DNA from: Rubellimicrobium mesophilum DSM 19309
GTDB lineage: Bacteria; Pseudomonadota; Alphaproteobacteria; Rhodobacterales; Rhodobacteraceae
DNA: 64,000 nucleotides
Assembly: GCF_000600335.2 (NCBI RefSeq)
Contig: NZ_KK088543.1
Location: forward strand, 40,934-104,933
Direction: 5' to 3'
The notes under the pieces were generated by a model, which saw only the letters and a program-made list of their open reading frames with translations, made no database searches and was not told the origin of the DNA. The translations under genes were made by a program, and so were the position numbers. The first letter of the stretch is position 1; every line of letters begins with the position of its first letter. Positions 1 through 8,395 of this stretch are shown one piece after another.

Positions 1-1306
1 CCGGGACCGTGCTGGCCTTCGCTGAGGCGCTGATGGCCCGGGTCGCAGCGCGGGCGGCCCATGCGCCGGGGCTTGGGGCCTTCACCTCGGCCAACTGGCG
101 CGTGGCGGCGGACGACCTCACGGTCCAGGGCTTCACGCCGTCGCGGAAGGGGCGCGGGCCCGCGCTCCAGATGACCTTCAAGAAGCCGGAGGAGGTCGTC
201 GGCAACCACATCGCCAAGCACCAGGCCATGAAGCTGTCCAAGATGCTGATGGCCTACGACTTCGAGCGTCGCCGGAACCCCTTTGCGGAGGAGGGGGGCT
301 TCATCTTCACCTTCATGGGCGACGGCGCGCCGGGAACAGGCAAGACGACGCTGATCCAGATGATGGCGGGCCTGATCCACGACTACTGCGAGGTCGCGGG
401 CAATCCGTTCCGCTACCGGAACCTCAGCACGGACAGCATCGACTCCTACCAAGGCAAGTCCGGCCAGAACGCCAAGGCCTTCATCACCGAGATCACCGAC
501 CCGACGGTGATCGGCTTCGGCACCATCGACGACATCGACCAGCTCGCGGGCAAGCGGGGCGACCGCAACGCCTCGGCCGGGCAGCTCGAGATCACGGCGG
601 TGCTGATGGAGAGCTTCGCGGGCGCGAACACGGTGGTTCGAGGCAACTGCACCTTCGGGATGTTCTCGAACTACCCGGAAAACGTTGATGATGCGTTAAG
701 ACAGCGGGCCGGCGCGCGATTTCTTGTCGACGGGCCGCAGAGCCGAGCCGACTACATCGATATCCTCGCGCTGCTCCTGGGCAAGAACCACGCCATCCCC
801 GTGGGCGATCACCGGCTGTTCGAGGCGCAGGCGCTCCAGCGCGCCGTGGCCGAGAGCTACGCCGCCCACGGCCGTCCCAAGGAGGAGGCGCTCCTCGCTG
901 TCTGGGAACGAGTGCAGGCTCTGGCGGGCCCCCTCGACACGCTCGCGAAGATCGGGACATACCTCAAGGCGATCCAAGACGTGGAGCCGCGCTTCACGGG
1001 CCGCGCCATCAAGAACATCACGGACGCGATCAAGGTCCGGGCCATGGACGTGGAGCTTCCCGACGAGTGGATGGCGAACCCCGACCTGTTCCTGCGCCGC
1101 GACTACGACACCAAGGCCGCGATGATCCGCGAGCTTCGGACCCCGATCACCGTCGAGATGGTCCTGCAGGAGATCAACCGCTACGCCGATTCCGAATTCC
1201 GCTACGCCGACAAGTCCGACGAGACGGCCATCGAGGCCATGGTCCGCGACCTGCGCCGCTCGGAGGAGGCCAAGCGCCGCTACCTCGCCGAGAGGGGGCG
1301 CCGTGA
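1..1306 (+). CDS. AAA-family ATPase, 5' end outside window, probable 3' frameshift
   Basis: A P-loop ATPase that would couple ATP hydrolysis to an unknown remodelling job. The Walker A motif GAPGTGKTT lies about residue 105 from the window edge, and a Walker B-like stretch (FGTIDDIDQL) follows about 70 residues later. The frame is open to base 1; the first GTG is at 9, but the true start is probably upstream. Protein-like sequence continues to EEAKRRYLAERG and then turns into Pro/Ala/Arg-rich text although no stop occurs. In another frame a TGA at 1304-1306 overlaps the GTG start of the next gene. A one-base error in the G run at 1294-1298 would restore that normal ending. As deposited, the frame runs on into the DUF6638 gene as one 1022-residue frame. 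It is the first gene of a compact operon with small membrane proteins. The family is known as an uncharacterised AAA protein next to DUF6638 in Rhodobacterales; its function is not inferred. Confidence 0.75.
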
Positions 1307-1647
1307 TCCGCGAGTTCTCCTCGGGCCTCCTCCTGCCCGCCCTGGTGCTTGCGGTGTTGGGATGGCTGGTGCCCCGCCTCCTCACGCGGGTCTGGCCCGA
1401 GGGGGTCTGGCCGCTCATGCTCCTGGCGCTGGTCTCGACCCTGATCCTGATCGGGCTCGCTACGCTGTTCTTCCTGCTGCTCTATGTCGGGCAGGGCGTG
1501 CCTCTTGCCGTGGTCCTCGACATGGGCGTCCTTGGCGGCTGGCTGCATTTTCTCCGCTTGGGGCTTGCCTCGGCGCTGGTCTGGGCGCCCATCATGGTCC
1601 TGTCGGTCGCGAACCTGCCCCGACACTGGAAGGAGAAGACGTGGTGA
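1303..1647 (+). CDS. small multi-pass membrane protein of the AAA/DUF6638 operon
   Basis: A 114-residue protein with a GTG start that overlaps the inferred TGA of the ATPase gene (GTGA). Three or four hydrophobic segments are visible: LLLPALVLAVLGWLVP, VWPLMLLALVSTLILIGLATLFFLLL, and a third around ASALVWAPIMVLSVA. The tail is short and charged (RHWKEKTW). It overlaps the start of the DUF6638 gene by four bases, so the genes are probably translationally coupled. No catalytic motif is seen. It most likely anchors or partners the neighbouring ATPase at the membrane, which is inference from context only. Confidence 0.7.
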   Translation: MIREFSSGLLLPALVLAVLGWLVPRLLTRVWPEGVWPLMLLALVSTLILIGLATLFFLLLYVGQGVPLAVVLDMGVLGGWLHFLRLGLASALVWAPIMVLSVANLPRHWKEKTW

Positions 1648-3077
1648 GGCGCCTCGTCGAGAAGGGCCTGCTGTTCGGTGGCTTGGTCCTCGTGGACAGC
1701 CCCGTGCTGGTGGAGCGCTACCGGCGCGCCCTCCGGCACCTGACGCGGAAGGAGTCGACTCTCGAGGACTTCCACATCGACATCTCCGGCTTCTCGCCCG
1801 AGATCGGGGACGAGCTGGGCGACGATGAATACCTCAACCACCCGGGCTTCAACCGGCAGTTCATCCTTCTCACCACCGACCAGAGGGACGCGCCGCTGCT
1901 CAACGCCGAATTCTCGACCTCGCGCGGCATCCTGCGCCAGTTCATCGAGGCGAACGAGGCCGAGCTCTTCGCGCTGACGGCGCGGGATGCGGTGGCGGGC
2001 GAACTCATCAACTCGGTCTATGCCGCCGACGCGCCCGCCCGGCTCTTCGACATCCGCAAGGTGACGGTGGAGGCCGATACCACCCAGGGGACTGTCGCCA
2101 CGGCCGAGAGGCTGGGGGGCCTCATCGACCGCTTCAAGTCCGAGCCGGACGCCTGGTGGGACGACACGCTCATCGGCGAGATGATCCGGCTGGCCGAGGT
2201 CACCGGGGACCTGACGCGCAACCCGGTGCGCCTCAAGGCCATGACCTTCGAGCAGGACGATTTCTGGACCTCGCATTTCGGCGGGGTCTACATCTTCCGC
2301 TCGGTCCCGCATCCGGCGGCCATCGTGGCCGGGGACAAGAACGAGATCGGGCCGCTGCCCGTCGAGGAGGTCATGGACCTCCAGGACCGCACCGGCATCG
2401 CCAGGTTCCTCGCGGCCAACGAGCTGGCCGAGCCCATCGTGACCGGGCGCGGCGCGGCCGTGGCCGCGAGTCTCCGGCAGAAGATGGACTTCATCGTCGC
2501 GGACGTGGCGGGGGCCGAGGGGCACCTGCGCGAGGGCGCGACCCGGCGCGACCTTCAGGCTCTGGCCCGCCGCATGGCCGGGCGGCTGCCGCCGGAGTGG
2601 GAGGGACTCGCGCAGCTCGTCGCCTGGGCGGAGGAGGGCGCCCGCTGGCCTCGCATCACCTCGGATCACCCGGCCTACTTCTATACGTTGCGGCCGAAGC
2701 GCGGCCCGAACGCCGACCTCGTGAGCCGTCTTTTGGCGGAGTTGTCGCCGCTCGACGTGCGCCAGCTCTTCATCTGCCACAAGGAGCTGTTCATCCAGCA
2801 CTACCAGACCTGGCCCGAGGCGAAGCGCGGCTATGTCGCCGACCTCCTCGCCCGCGAGTACAAGATGGACGAGGCCGGCACCCGCGAGGCGCTGTTCGGC
2901 CCAGAGGAGCCCATGGCCGAGCCGGTCACGCCAACCCCTGGCCCCTGGGGCACCCCGGCCGAGCCGCGCCCCCGGCGCGACGACCTCATCGACCGGGTCG
3001 GACCCCTGGGGCTCGGTGAGGCGACGCTGACATGGCGTTCCTGCGTGTCGTCGTCGGGTTCCTCGTCCTTCTGGTGA
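1644..3077 (+). CDS. DUF6638 family protein
   Basis: About 460-477 residues, beginning at GTG 1644 (GTGA overlap with the previous stop; a GTG at 1641 is also possible), with GGAG at 1632-1635. The text is soluble and rich in acidic residues (FHIDISGFSPEIGDELGDDEY near residue 40) and lacks obvious membrane segments. It matches my recollection of DUF6638, a family of unknown function found beside AAA ATPases in Rhodobacterales. The 3' end is doubtful: as written the frame ends at 3077, overlapping the next gene by 46 bases. Deleting one C from the C run at 3003-3006 gives the ending RVGPWGSVRRR and a TGA at 3028-3030, one base before the next ATG, which is the more natural arrangement. The frame is also open upstream into the ATPase gene, probably because of the indel near 1296. 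Confidence 0.7.
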   Translation: MRRLVEKGLLFGGLVLVDSPVLVERYRRALRHLTRKESTLEDFHIDISGFSPEIGDELGDDEYLNHPGFNRQFILLTTDQRDAPLLNAEFSTSRGILRQFIEANEAELFALTARDAVAGELINSVYAADAPARLFDIRKVTVEADTTQGTVATAERLGGLIDRFKSEPDAWWDDTLIGEMIRLAEVTGDLTRNPVRLKAMTFEQDDFWTSHFGGVYIFRSVPHPAAIVAGDKNEIGPLPVEEVMDLQDRTGIARFLAANELAEPIVTGRGAAVAASLRQKMDFIVADVAGAEGHLREGATRRDLQALARRMAGRLPPEWEGLAQLVAWAEEGARWPRITSDHPAYFYTLRPKRGPNADLVSRLLAELSPLDVRQLFICHKELFIQHYQTWPEAKRGYVADLLAREYKMDEAGTREALFGPEEPMAEPVTPTPGPWGTPAEPRPRRDDLIDRVGPLGLGEATLTWRSCVSSSGSSSFW

Positions 3078-3298
3078 TGATCTACCTCGCACTCTCGGTC
3101 GTCCTGCGCCTTCGCGAGAGGCGGCGGCTCGCGGAGGAGTGGGAGGCGGGGGACCAACTCGTGGAGCGGGACACCCATCTGCGGGACGGCATGGCGGAGT
3201 ACGACCATTCGCTCCGCAAGAGGCTCCTCTGGCTGGTGATCGTGGCGCCCATGGCGGCGCTCATGCTCCTGCTCTATCTCGTGAACGGGTCCAGATAG
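3032..3298 (+). CDS. small membrane protein, unknown function
   Basis: An 88-residue protein starting at ATG 3032. It has an N-terminal membrane segment (FLRVVVGFLVLLVMIYLALSVVL), then a charged Arg/Glu-rich middle (RLRERRRLAEEWEAGDQ) and a second C-terminal membrane segment (LLWLVIVAPMAALMLLLYLV). Two helices with a charged loop suggest a hairpin membrane protein. It is the fourth gene of the AAA/DUF6638/DUF1523 operon and is ten bases from the next start. Function is unknown. Confidence 0.7.
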   Translation: MAFLRVVVGFLVLLVMIYLALSVVLRLRERRRLAEEWEAGDQLVERDTHLRDGMAEYDHSLRKRLLWLVIVAPMAALMLLLYLVNGSR

Positions 3299-3308
3299 GA
3301 AAGAATCG

Positions 3309-3914
3309 ATGCGCGTTCTGAAATGGGTGGTCACGCTCCTGGTGCTGCTGGTGGTGGGGTCCTTCCTCCACTACGTGCTGCCCAAGCACGCCGTGGTCTA
3401 CGTCACGGGGGCCGAGAACCGCATCGTCTCGCCGGACGAATATCGCGGCTTCCGCTCCTTCGGCGAGCAGACGACCACGGCTGGCACAGGCCAGGTCGGC
3501 GCGGACGTGTTCTTCATCAACACGATCAAGCGGAGCGGCGGGCCGCTGGTGTTCCGCAACGAGGACACCGGCTTCGGCTTCCCCTGGTACCTGAAGTTCA
3601 ACAGCGCCGACCTGCAGGCCGAGGCGCAGAACGCCATCTCGACGGCCGAGACGCCCAAGTGGATGGTGGTGCGCTACTACGGCTGGCGCATCAACTACCT
3701 GTCGATGTTCCCCAACGCGATCTCGATGCGCCCGGCCACGAGCCCGGACGAGCGGATCATCCCGTGGTTCAACATCATCCTGCTGATCGTGCTGGTCGCC
3801 ATCGTCTGGACGATCTGGGCTCGCATCCGCCGTTGGAACCAGCGGCGGCGCGATCCCATGGCGGCCGCGTGGCAGACGCCGTCGCAGCGGAAGGGCTGGT
3901 TCGGGCGGTCATGA
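3309..3914 (+). CDS. DUF1523 family membrane protein
   Basis: A 201-residue protein preceded by an AGGAAAG ribosome-binding site. An N-terminal hydrophobic segment (VVTLLVLLVVGSFLHYVL) is followed by a roughly 125-residue extracytoplasmic-type domain containing VVYVTGAENRIV and a conserved-looking GFGFPWYLKFNSADLQA. A second membrane helix (IIPWFNIILLIVLVAIVWTIWARI) precedes a basic cytoplasmic tail. The layout and sequence resemble DUF1523, a family of unknown function common in Rhodobacterales. It is the last gene of the operon; transcription ends at the hairpin at 3925-3948. Confidence 0.75.
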   Translation: MRVLKWVVTLLVLLVVGSFLHYVLPKHAVVYVTGAENRIVSPDEYRGFRSFGEQTTTAGTGQVGADVFFINTIKRSGGPLVFRNEDTGFGFPWYLKFNSADLQAEAQNAISTAETPKWMVVRYYGWRINYLSMFPNAISMRPATSPDERIIPWFNIILLIVLVAIVWTIWARIRRWNQRRRDPMAAAWQTPSQRKGWFGRS

Positions 3915-3924
3915 CGCCGACACG

Positions 3925-3948
3925 GGAGAGGGCTGTTCAGCCCTCTCC
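3925..3948. terminator. bidirectional hairpin terminator between DUF1523 and aldehyde dehydrogenase genes
   Basis: GGAGAGGGCTG (3925-3935) pairs with CAGCCCTCTCC (3938-3948), a near-perfect stem between two convergent genes. The second arm includes the TGA of the minus-strand aldehyde dehydrogenase gene. No strong T run follows in either direction. Confidence 0.6.
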
Positions 3949-6273
3949 ATAGGGAATCCAGACGGACTTCACCTCTGTCGCGGCGTCGATGAAGCTGCGG
4001 TCGTCGGCCCTCGTCCAGTCACGCGAGCGGGTCTCGGCCCAGGTGCGCTTGAGGTTGCCGGCGGACTTGGCCTCGATCACCGGCGCGAGCGGCTGGCCGG
4101 AGAAGCTCCAGACCGCGTCCACGTCCAAGTGCGCCGCGAGGGTCGGAGCTAGTTCCTTGTGCGAGCCGGTCAGGATGTTCACCACGCCGCCCGGCACGTC
4201 CGAGGTCTCGAGCACCTGGTAGAAGTCCGTCGCGGCGAGCGGGAAGGGCTCCGAGGCGACCAGCACCGTCCGGTTCCCCAGCGCGATGGCGGGGGCCATG
4301 GTCGCCACGAGGCCGAGGAGCGGGAAGGCGTCGGGGCAGAGGATGCCGATGGTGCCGACCGGCTCGCGCATGGCGAGGGCGACGCCCCGGAACGGCGCTC
4401 CGGCGGCGCGGCCGTCGACCTTGTCGGCCCAGGCGGCCCAGCGGAAGAGGGTGCGGAGCGAGTGCTCCACCTCCTGCGCGCCGCCGCTCCCGGTCAGGCC
4501 GTCGATGCGGCGGGCGAACTCGTCTGAGCGGGCGGACAGGTTCTCGGCGAGGAAGTAGAGGATCTGCGCGCGGGCGTGCCCCGTCGTGCGGCCCCAGGAC
4601 TTGGCGGCGTTGGCGGCCTCGACGGCGTTGCGGATGTCCTTGCGGTTGGCGAGGCTCGCATGGCCGAGGAGCGCGCCCTTGGGACCCCAGACCGCGCGGG
4701 AGTAGCCGCCGTCCGGTCGGGCCTGCTTGCCGCCGATGTAGAGCTTGTGGGTGCGGTCGAGCGGGTCCGTGGCCTCGCCCTCACCAGTGAAGGCGGGGAT
4801 GGGCTTCAGGGCTTCACCGGGTTTCCCGCCGGCCTTGGTGTAGGCCGCAAGGCCCTCCCAGCCGCCCTCGCGCCCGAAGCCCGACTCGCGGACGCCGCCG
4901 AAGGGGGCGGCGGCGTCGAACATGTTGGTGCCGTTGATCCAGACCACTCCGGCGGCGAGCTTGGGCGCCACGTCGAGCGCGAGGTTGATGTTCTCGGTCC
5001 AGACCGTCGCGGCGAGGCCGTAGCGGGTGTTGTTGGCAAGCTCCACCGCCTCGGCGGGGGTGCGGAAGGTGGTGGCGACGAGGACCGGTCCGAAGATCTC
5101 CTCCTGCATCAGGCTCGCCGCAGGGGAGAGGCCGGTGATGAGGGTCGGGGGGTAGAAGGAGCCGGTGGCCGGGATGGGACAGGGGGCGACGTAGCGCTCG
5201 CCCTCGGTGTTGGCGTCCACGAGGCGGGTGATGGTGGCGAGCTGGACCGGGTCCACGACCGCGCCGATGTCGATGGCCTTGTCGAGCGGGTCGCCGATGC
5301 GGAGCCGGTCCATCCGGGACTTGAGCTTCCTGTAGAAGGCGTTGGCGACCCCTTCCTGCACGAGGAGGCGGCTTCCGGCGCAGCAGACCTGGCCCTGGTT
5401 GAACCAGATCGCGTCCACCAGCCCCTCGACGGCCGAGTCCATGTCGGCGTCGTCGAAGACGATGTAGGGAGACTTGCCGCCGAGCTCCAAGGTCAGCGAC
5501 TTGCCTGTCCCGGCGGTCGCCTCGCGGATGATGCGGCCCACGGCGGTGCTGCCGGTGAAGGCGATCTTCTCGACGTCGGCGCGGACCACCATCTCGCCCA
5601 CGGCGCCATCGCCGGTGACGACGTTGAGGACGCCCTTGGGCACCCCCGCCTGCCGGCAGAGGTCGGCGAAGAGGAGGGCGGTCAGCGACGTGTATTCGGC
5701 GGGCTTGAGGACGACCGTGTTGCCCATGGCGAGGGCGGGGGCGACTTTCCAGGCCAGCATCAGGAGCGGGAAGTTCCAGGGGATCACCTGCCCGCAGACG
5801 CCGAGGGGGGCGCGGTCGGGAAGCTGCGTCTCCATCAGCTCGGCGTAGCCCGCGTGGTGGTAGAAGTGGCGCTGGGCGAGCGGAATGTCGATGTCGCGGC
5901 TTTCCCGGATGGGCTTGCCGTTGTCGAGCGTCTCCAGGACCGCGAAGAGGCGGGACTGCTTCTGGAGGATGCGGGCGATGGCGTAGAGGACCTTGGCGCG
6001 GCCATGGCCCCCGAGGGCGGCCCAGCCCGGCTGCGCCTTGCGGGCGGCGGCCACGGCGCGGTCCACGTCGGCTTGGGTGGCCTGCGTGATCTCGGCCAGC
6101 GTCTCGCCGGTCGCGGGGTTCTTCGTCGGGAAGGTCTCGCCCGGCTCGCTGAACGATCCGTCGATGAAGCCGCCGAAGCGGCCCCCGTGGGAGGCGATCC
6201 AAGCCAGGGCCTCGGAGGCACTCTCGGGCGCGGGGCCGTAGTCCATGGTCTCGAAGATTTCCTTGATCGTCAT
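3937..6273 (-). CDS. double-domain NAD(P)-dependent aldehyde dehydrogenase
   Basis: A 778-residue protein with two tandem aldehyde dehydrogenase modules. The first (about residues 45-480) keeps the hallmark residues: LELGGKSP with the general-base Glu, and GQVCCAG with the catalytic Cys. The second (about 500-760) has recognisable ALDH cofactor-domain text (GPKGALLGHASLANRKDIRNA, GIGILCPDAFPLLGLV form) but no catalytic Cys, so it is probably structural. This architecture is known from aldehyde dehydrogenases encoded beside deoC. The likely role is oxidation of acetaldehyde or a related aldehyde released by the DeoC reaction. It lies 119 bp downstream of deoC on the same strand with its own upstream element at 6328-6360. 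The start at 6273 has GGAAAGGG upstream. Substrate assignment is inference. Confidence 0.85.
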   Translation of the reverse strand: MTIKEIFETMDYGPAPESASEALAWIASHGGRFGGFIDGSFSEPGETFPTKNPATGETLAEITQATQADVDRAVAAARKAQPGWAALGGHGRAKVLYAIARILQKQSRLFAVLETLDNGKPIRESRDIDIPLAQRHFYHHAGYAELMETQLPDRAPLGVCGQVIPWNFPLLMLAWKVAPALAMGNTVVLKPAEYTSLTALLFADLCRQAGVPKGVLNVVTGDGAVGEMVVRADVEKIAFTGSTAVGRIIREATAGTGKSLTLELGGKSPYIVFDDADMDSAVEGLVDAIWFNQGQVCCAGSRLLVQEGVANAFYRKLKSRMDRLRIGDPLDKAIDIGAVVDPVQLATITRLVDANTEGERYVAPCPIPATGSFYPPTLITGLSPAASLMQEEIFGPVLVATTFRTPAEAVELANNTRYGLAATVWTENINLALDVAPKLAAGVVWINGTNMFDAAAPFGGVRESGFGREGGWEGLAAYTKAGGKPGEALKPIPAFTGEGEATDPLDRTHKLYIGGKQARPDGGYSRAVWGPKGALLGHASLANRKDIRNAVEAANAAKSWGRTTGHARAQILYFLAENLSARSDEFARRIDGLTGSGGAQEVEHSLRTLFRWAAWADKVDGRAAGAPFRGVALAMREPVGTIGILCPDAFPLLGLVATMAPAIALGNRTVLVASEPFPLAATDFYQVLETSDVPGGVVNILTGSHKELAPTLAAHLDVDAVWSFSGQPLAPVIEAKSAGNLKRTWAETRSRDWTRADDRSFIDAATEVKSVWIPYGEG

Positions 6274-6327
6274 CGCGGGACCCTTTCCGGGTGATTCGTC
6301 TGGTTGAGGTCCAACCTACCGGAGATC

Positions 6328-6360
6328 GGTTAACGGTTTCTGAGACCAACGAGCGTTGCG
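6328..6360 (-). promoter_or_regulatory. bipartite upstream element A (shared with hyuB)
   Basis: Read on the plus strand: GGTTAACG (6328-6335), an 11-base gap with TCTGA in its middle, then the palindrome CAACG-AG-CGTTG (6347-6358) followed by CG. The same blocks with the same spacing occur at 12103-12135 upstream of hyuB. The element ends 55 bases before the aldehyde dehydrogenase start. It is probably a promoter or activator site; the binding protein is unknown. Confidence 0.5.
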
Positions 6361-6392
6361 TCGCCCCTGCGGGAATCGCTTGGCTGTGGCTG

Positions 6393-7379
6393 TCACGCCA
6401 GGGCGTGCCGCCAGGAGGCGGAGTAGGCGCCGGTGACGTGGTGCTCTAGTTGCCGCTCGATGTCGCCGAGGAGCGAGGAGGCCCCGAAGCGCAGGAGGTC
6501 CGGCTGGAGCCAGCGGCTGCCGAGCTCGTCCTTCACCAGCGCGAGGTAGTTCAACGCGTCCTTGGCCTTGCTGATCCCGCCGGCGGGCTTGTAGCCGACC
6601 TTGATGCCGGTCGCGTCGTTGTAGTCGCGGATCGCGCGGAGCATCGTCAGCGTCACGGGCAGGGTGGCGTTCACGCCCTCCTTGCCCGTCGAGGTCTTGA
6701 TGAAGTCGGCGCCGCCCATCATGCAGACGAGGCTCGCGCGGGCGACGTTGCGGAGCGTTCCGAGTTCGCCAGTCGCAAGGATCGCCTTGACGTGCGCTTC
6801 GCCGCAAGCGGCCCGCATCTCGCGCATCTCGTCGTAGAGCGCCTGCCAGTTGCCGGTTAGGACGTGGCGGCGGGAGATGACGATGTCGATCTCCCTGGCG
6901 CCCGCCGCGACGCTTTCCCCGATCTCGGCGATGCGGAGATGGAGGGGCGAGAGGCCCGCCGGGAAGCCGGTCGAGACGGCGGCGACGGGAATGTCCGTCC
7001 CGCGCAGGGCGGCAACGGCGGCGGGGACCATGTCGTGATAGACGCAGACCGCGCCGACCGTGAGGCCGGGCAGCCCGAGCTTGTCGAGGATCTCGCGCGA
7101 CACCGGCTGTCGGGCCTTGGCGCAGAGGCGGCGGACGCGGCCCTCGGTGTCGTCGCCCGAGAGCGTCGTCAGGTCGATGAGCGAGATGGCCTTGAGGAGC
7201 CACGCCGCCTGCCAGTCCTTCTTGACGGAGCGGCGGCCGGGCAGGGTCGCCGCGCGTCTCTCGATGGCCGAGGTGTTGGCCTGGACGCGCCGCATCCAGT
7301 CGAGGTCGAGCGGCATCCCCGGGTTGCGGGGCTCGTGGAGCGGGGCCTTGGCGATGGCCTGGGGTCTGTCGATCTGCAC
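6393..7379 (-). CDS. deoC: deoxyribose-phosphate aldolase
   Basis: A class I aldolase that cleaves 2-deoxyribose 5-phosphate to glyceraldehyde 3-phosphate and acetaldehyde in nucleoside catabolism. The Schiff-base lysine motif FIKTSTGKEG is present, followed by the second active-site lysine region KVGYKPAGGIS, and IDLTTLSGDD near the N terminus gives the usual DeoC aspartate. I chose GTG 7379 as the start because AGGGAGGT lies five bases upstream; a longer reading from 7433 exists but has no such site. The length of 328 residues fits the long DeoC subgroup. It lies between an AraC regulator (upstream) and an aldehyde dehydrogenase (downstream) that could consume the acetaldehyde. Confidence 0.92.
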   Translation of the reverse strand: MQIDRPQAIAKAPLHEPRNPGMPLDLDWMRRVQANTSAIERRAATLPGRRSVKKDWQAAWLLKAISLIDLTTLSGDDTEGRVRRLCAKARQPVSREILDKLGLPGLTVGAVCVYHDMVPAAVAALRGTDIPVAAVSTGFPAGLSPLHLRIAEIGESVAAGAREIDIVISRRHVLTGNWQALYDEMREMRAACGEAHVKAILATGELGTLRNVARASLVCMMGGADFIKTSTGKEGVNATLPVTLTMLRAIRDYNDATGIKVGYKPAGGISKAKDALNYLALVKDELGSRWLQPDLLRFGASSLLGDIERQLEHHVTGAYSASWRHALA

Positions 7380-7436
7380 GGGCGACCTCCCTTGTCTGCG
7401 CGTGGTGTCGCATGGATCGCCCCTCTGGGGCAAGAA

Positions 7437-7452
7437 TTGACCGGGCGGTCAA
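7437..7452. promoter_or_regulatory. inverted repeat between araC-type gene and deoC
   Basis: TTGACC (7437-7442) and GGTCAA (7447-7452) flank a GGGC loop. The right arm covers the stop codon of the AraC-family gene. It lies 58 bases before the deoC start on the minus strand. It could be a weak transcriptional stop or an operator; there is no T tract. Confidence 0.35.
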
Positions 7453-8324
7453 AAATCTTCCGCCACGTCCTCGCGCAGCTTGGGGCCGGGCTGGGTCACG
7501 TCGCGCTGGTGCAGGCGGCGCCAGGCGGCGGGGGTGAAGCCGTGCGCCTCGCGGAAGAGGCGGTGGAAGTGGCTCAGGTTCTCGATCCCGACCTCGGTGG
7601 CGATCTCGGGCAGGGGGTCTTCGGTCCCGGCGAGGCGGCGGGCGGCGTGGGCCATCCGGAGGGCGTTCACGAACTCGGTCGGGGTCTGGCCGAGGAAACG
7701 CTGGGCGGTGCGACTGACGTGAGGATGGGCGCGGCCCGAGACGCGGACAAAGCCCGCCGCTCCATCCTTGAAGACCCGGGGACTGTGGGCGGCGGCGCAG
7801 GCGGCGCGGAGCCAGGCGGGGGCCTCCTCCGGCAGCGGCGTGTCCTCGGCCAGGAGTCCGGCCAGGAGCGGGAGGAGGAAGGCCTCGGCGGCGAGCGCGT
7901 CGCGGGGGCCGCGTTCGAGGCGGAGGGCGGCTTGGTTCAGGTCGAGGAGCTGGCGGCTGTCGCGGGGGAGGATCGTGGGCGCCGTGCCCCAGAAGAGGCG
8001 GCCGGGGAGGCTCGGGTGACGCTCGGCCAGCGCGGCGATCAGGCCGGGGTGGAGCGTGACGGAGACGACCAGCGTGTCCTCGCCCCGGCCCTGGAGGGCG
8101 TGGGCGTGCTCGGGGCCGAGGAACAGGAGCGTCCCCTCGGGGAGGTCGCGGCGGTCGTCCGGGGTGTGGTGGCGGAGGGTGCCGTTCTGGACCCAGAGCA
8201 ACTCGAAGAAGTCGTGATCGTGGAGACAGGAGGGACGGGTGGGAGAGAGGGTCGCCCGAGCGAGGGCGACGGCGTCGCCCCCGAGGATGTCGGCGTGGCG
8301 GAGGGTGCGGACGTGGCCGCTCAT
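7449..8324 (-). CDS. AraC-family transcriptional regulator (cupin plus AraC HTH, ChbR-like)
   Basis: A 291-residue DNA-binding regulator. The N-terminal half is a cupin-type sensor (HDHDFFELLWVQNG at about residue 35 and LFLGPEHAHAL). The C-terminal 100 residues hold two helix-turn-helix units, with the typical second-HTH signature IATEVGIENLSHFHRLFREAHGFTPAAWR. The start ATG 8324 was chosen because homology begins there; the reading frame is open far upstream without protein-like sequence. It sits inside the catabolic block, 71 bp after the SDR gene and 69 bp before deoC, so it is a good candidate controller of the block. The inducer is unknown, probably a sugar or sugar acid (inference). 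Confidence 0.85.
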   Translation of the reverse strand: MSGHVRTLRHADILGGDAVALARATLSPTRPSCLHDHDFFELLWVQNGTLRHHTPDDRRDLPEGTLLFLGPEHAHALQGRGEDTLVVSVTLHPGLIAALAERHPSLPGRLFWGTAPTILPRDSRQLLDLNQAALRLERGPRDALAAEAFLLPLLAGLLAEDTPLPEEAPAWLRAACAAAHSPRVFKDGAAGFVRVSGRAHPHVSRTAQRFLGQTPTEFVNALRMAHAARRLAGTEDPLPEIATEVGIENLSHFHRLFREAHGFTPAAWRRLHQRDVTQPGPKLREDVAEDF

Positions 8325-8343
8325 GTCCTGCTGGCTCCCGGGT

Positions 8344-8362
8344 GACTGCCCTTGGGGCAGTC
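8344..8362. terminator. small hairpin between SDR and araC-type genes
   Basis: GACTGCCC (8344-8351) pairs with GGGCAGTC (8355-8362) around a three-base loop. TTT follows on the plus strand. It lies 20 bases before the AraC-family start on the minus strand, so it may attenuate read-through from the upstream genes. Confidence 0.35.
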
Positions 8363-8395
8363 TTTCCCGAGGCCCGCCCGACCGCAAGGGTGAGG

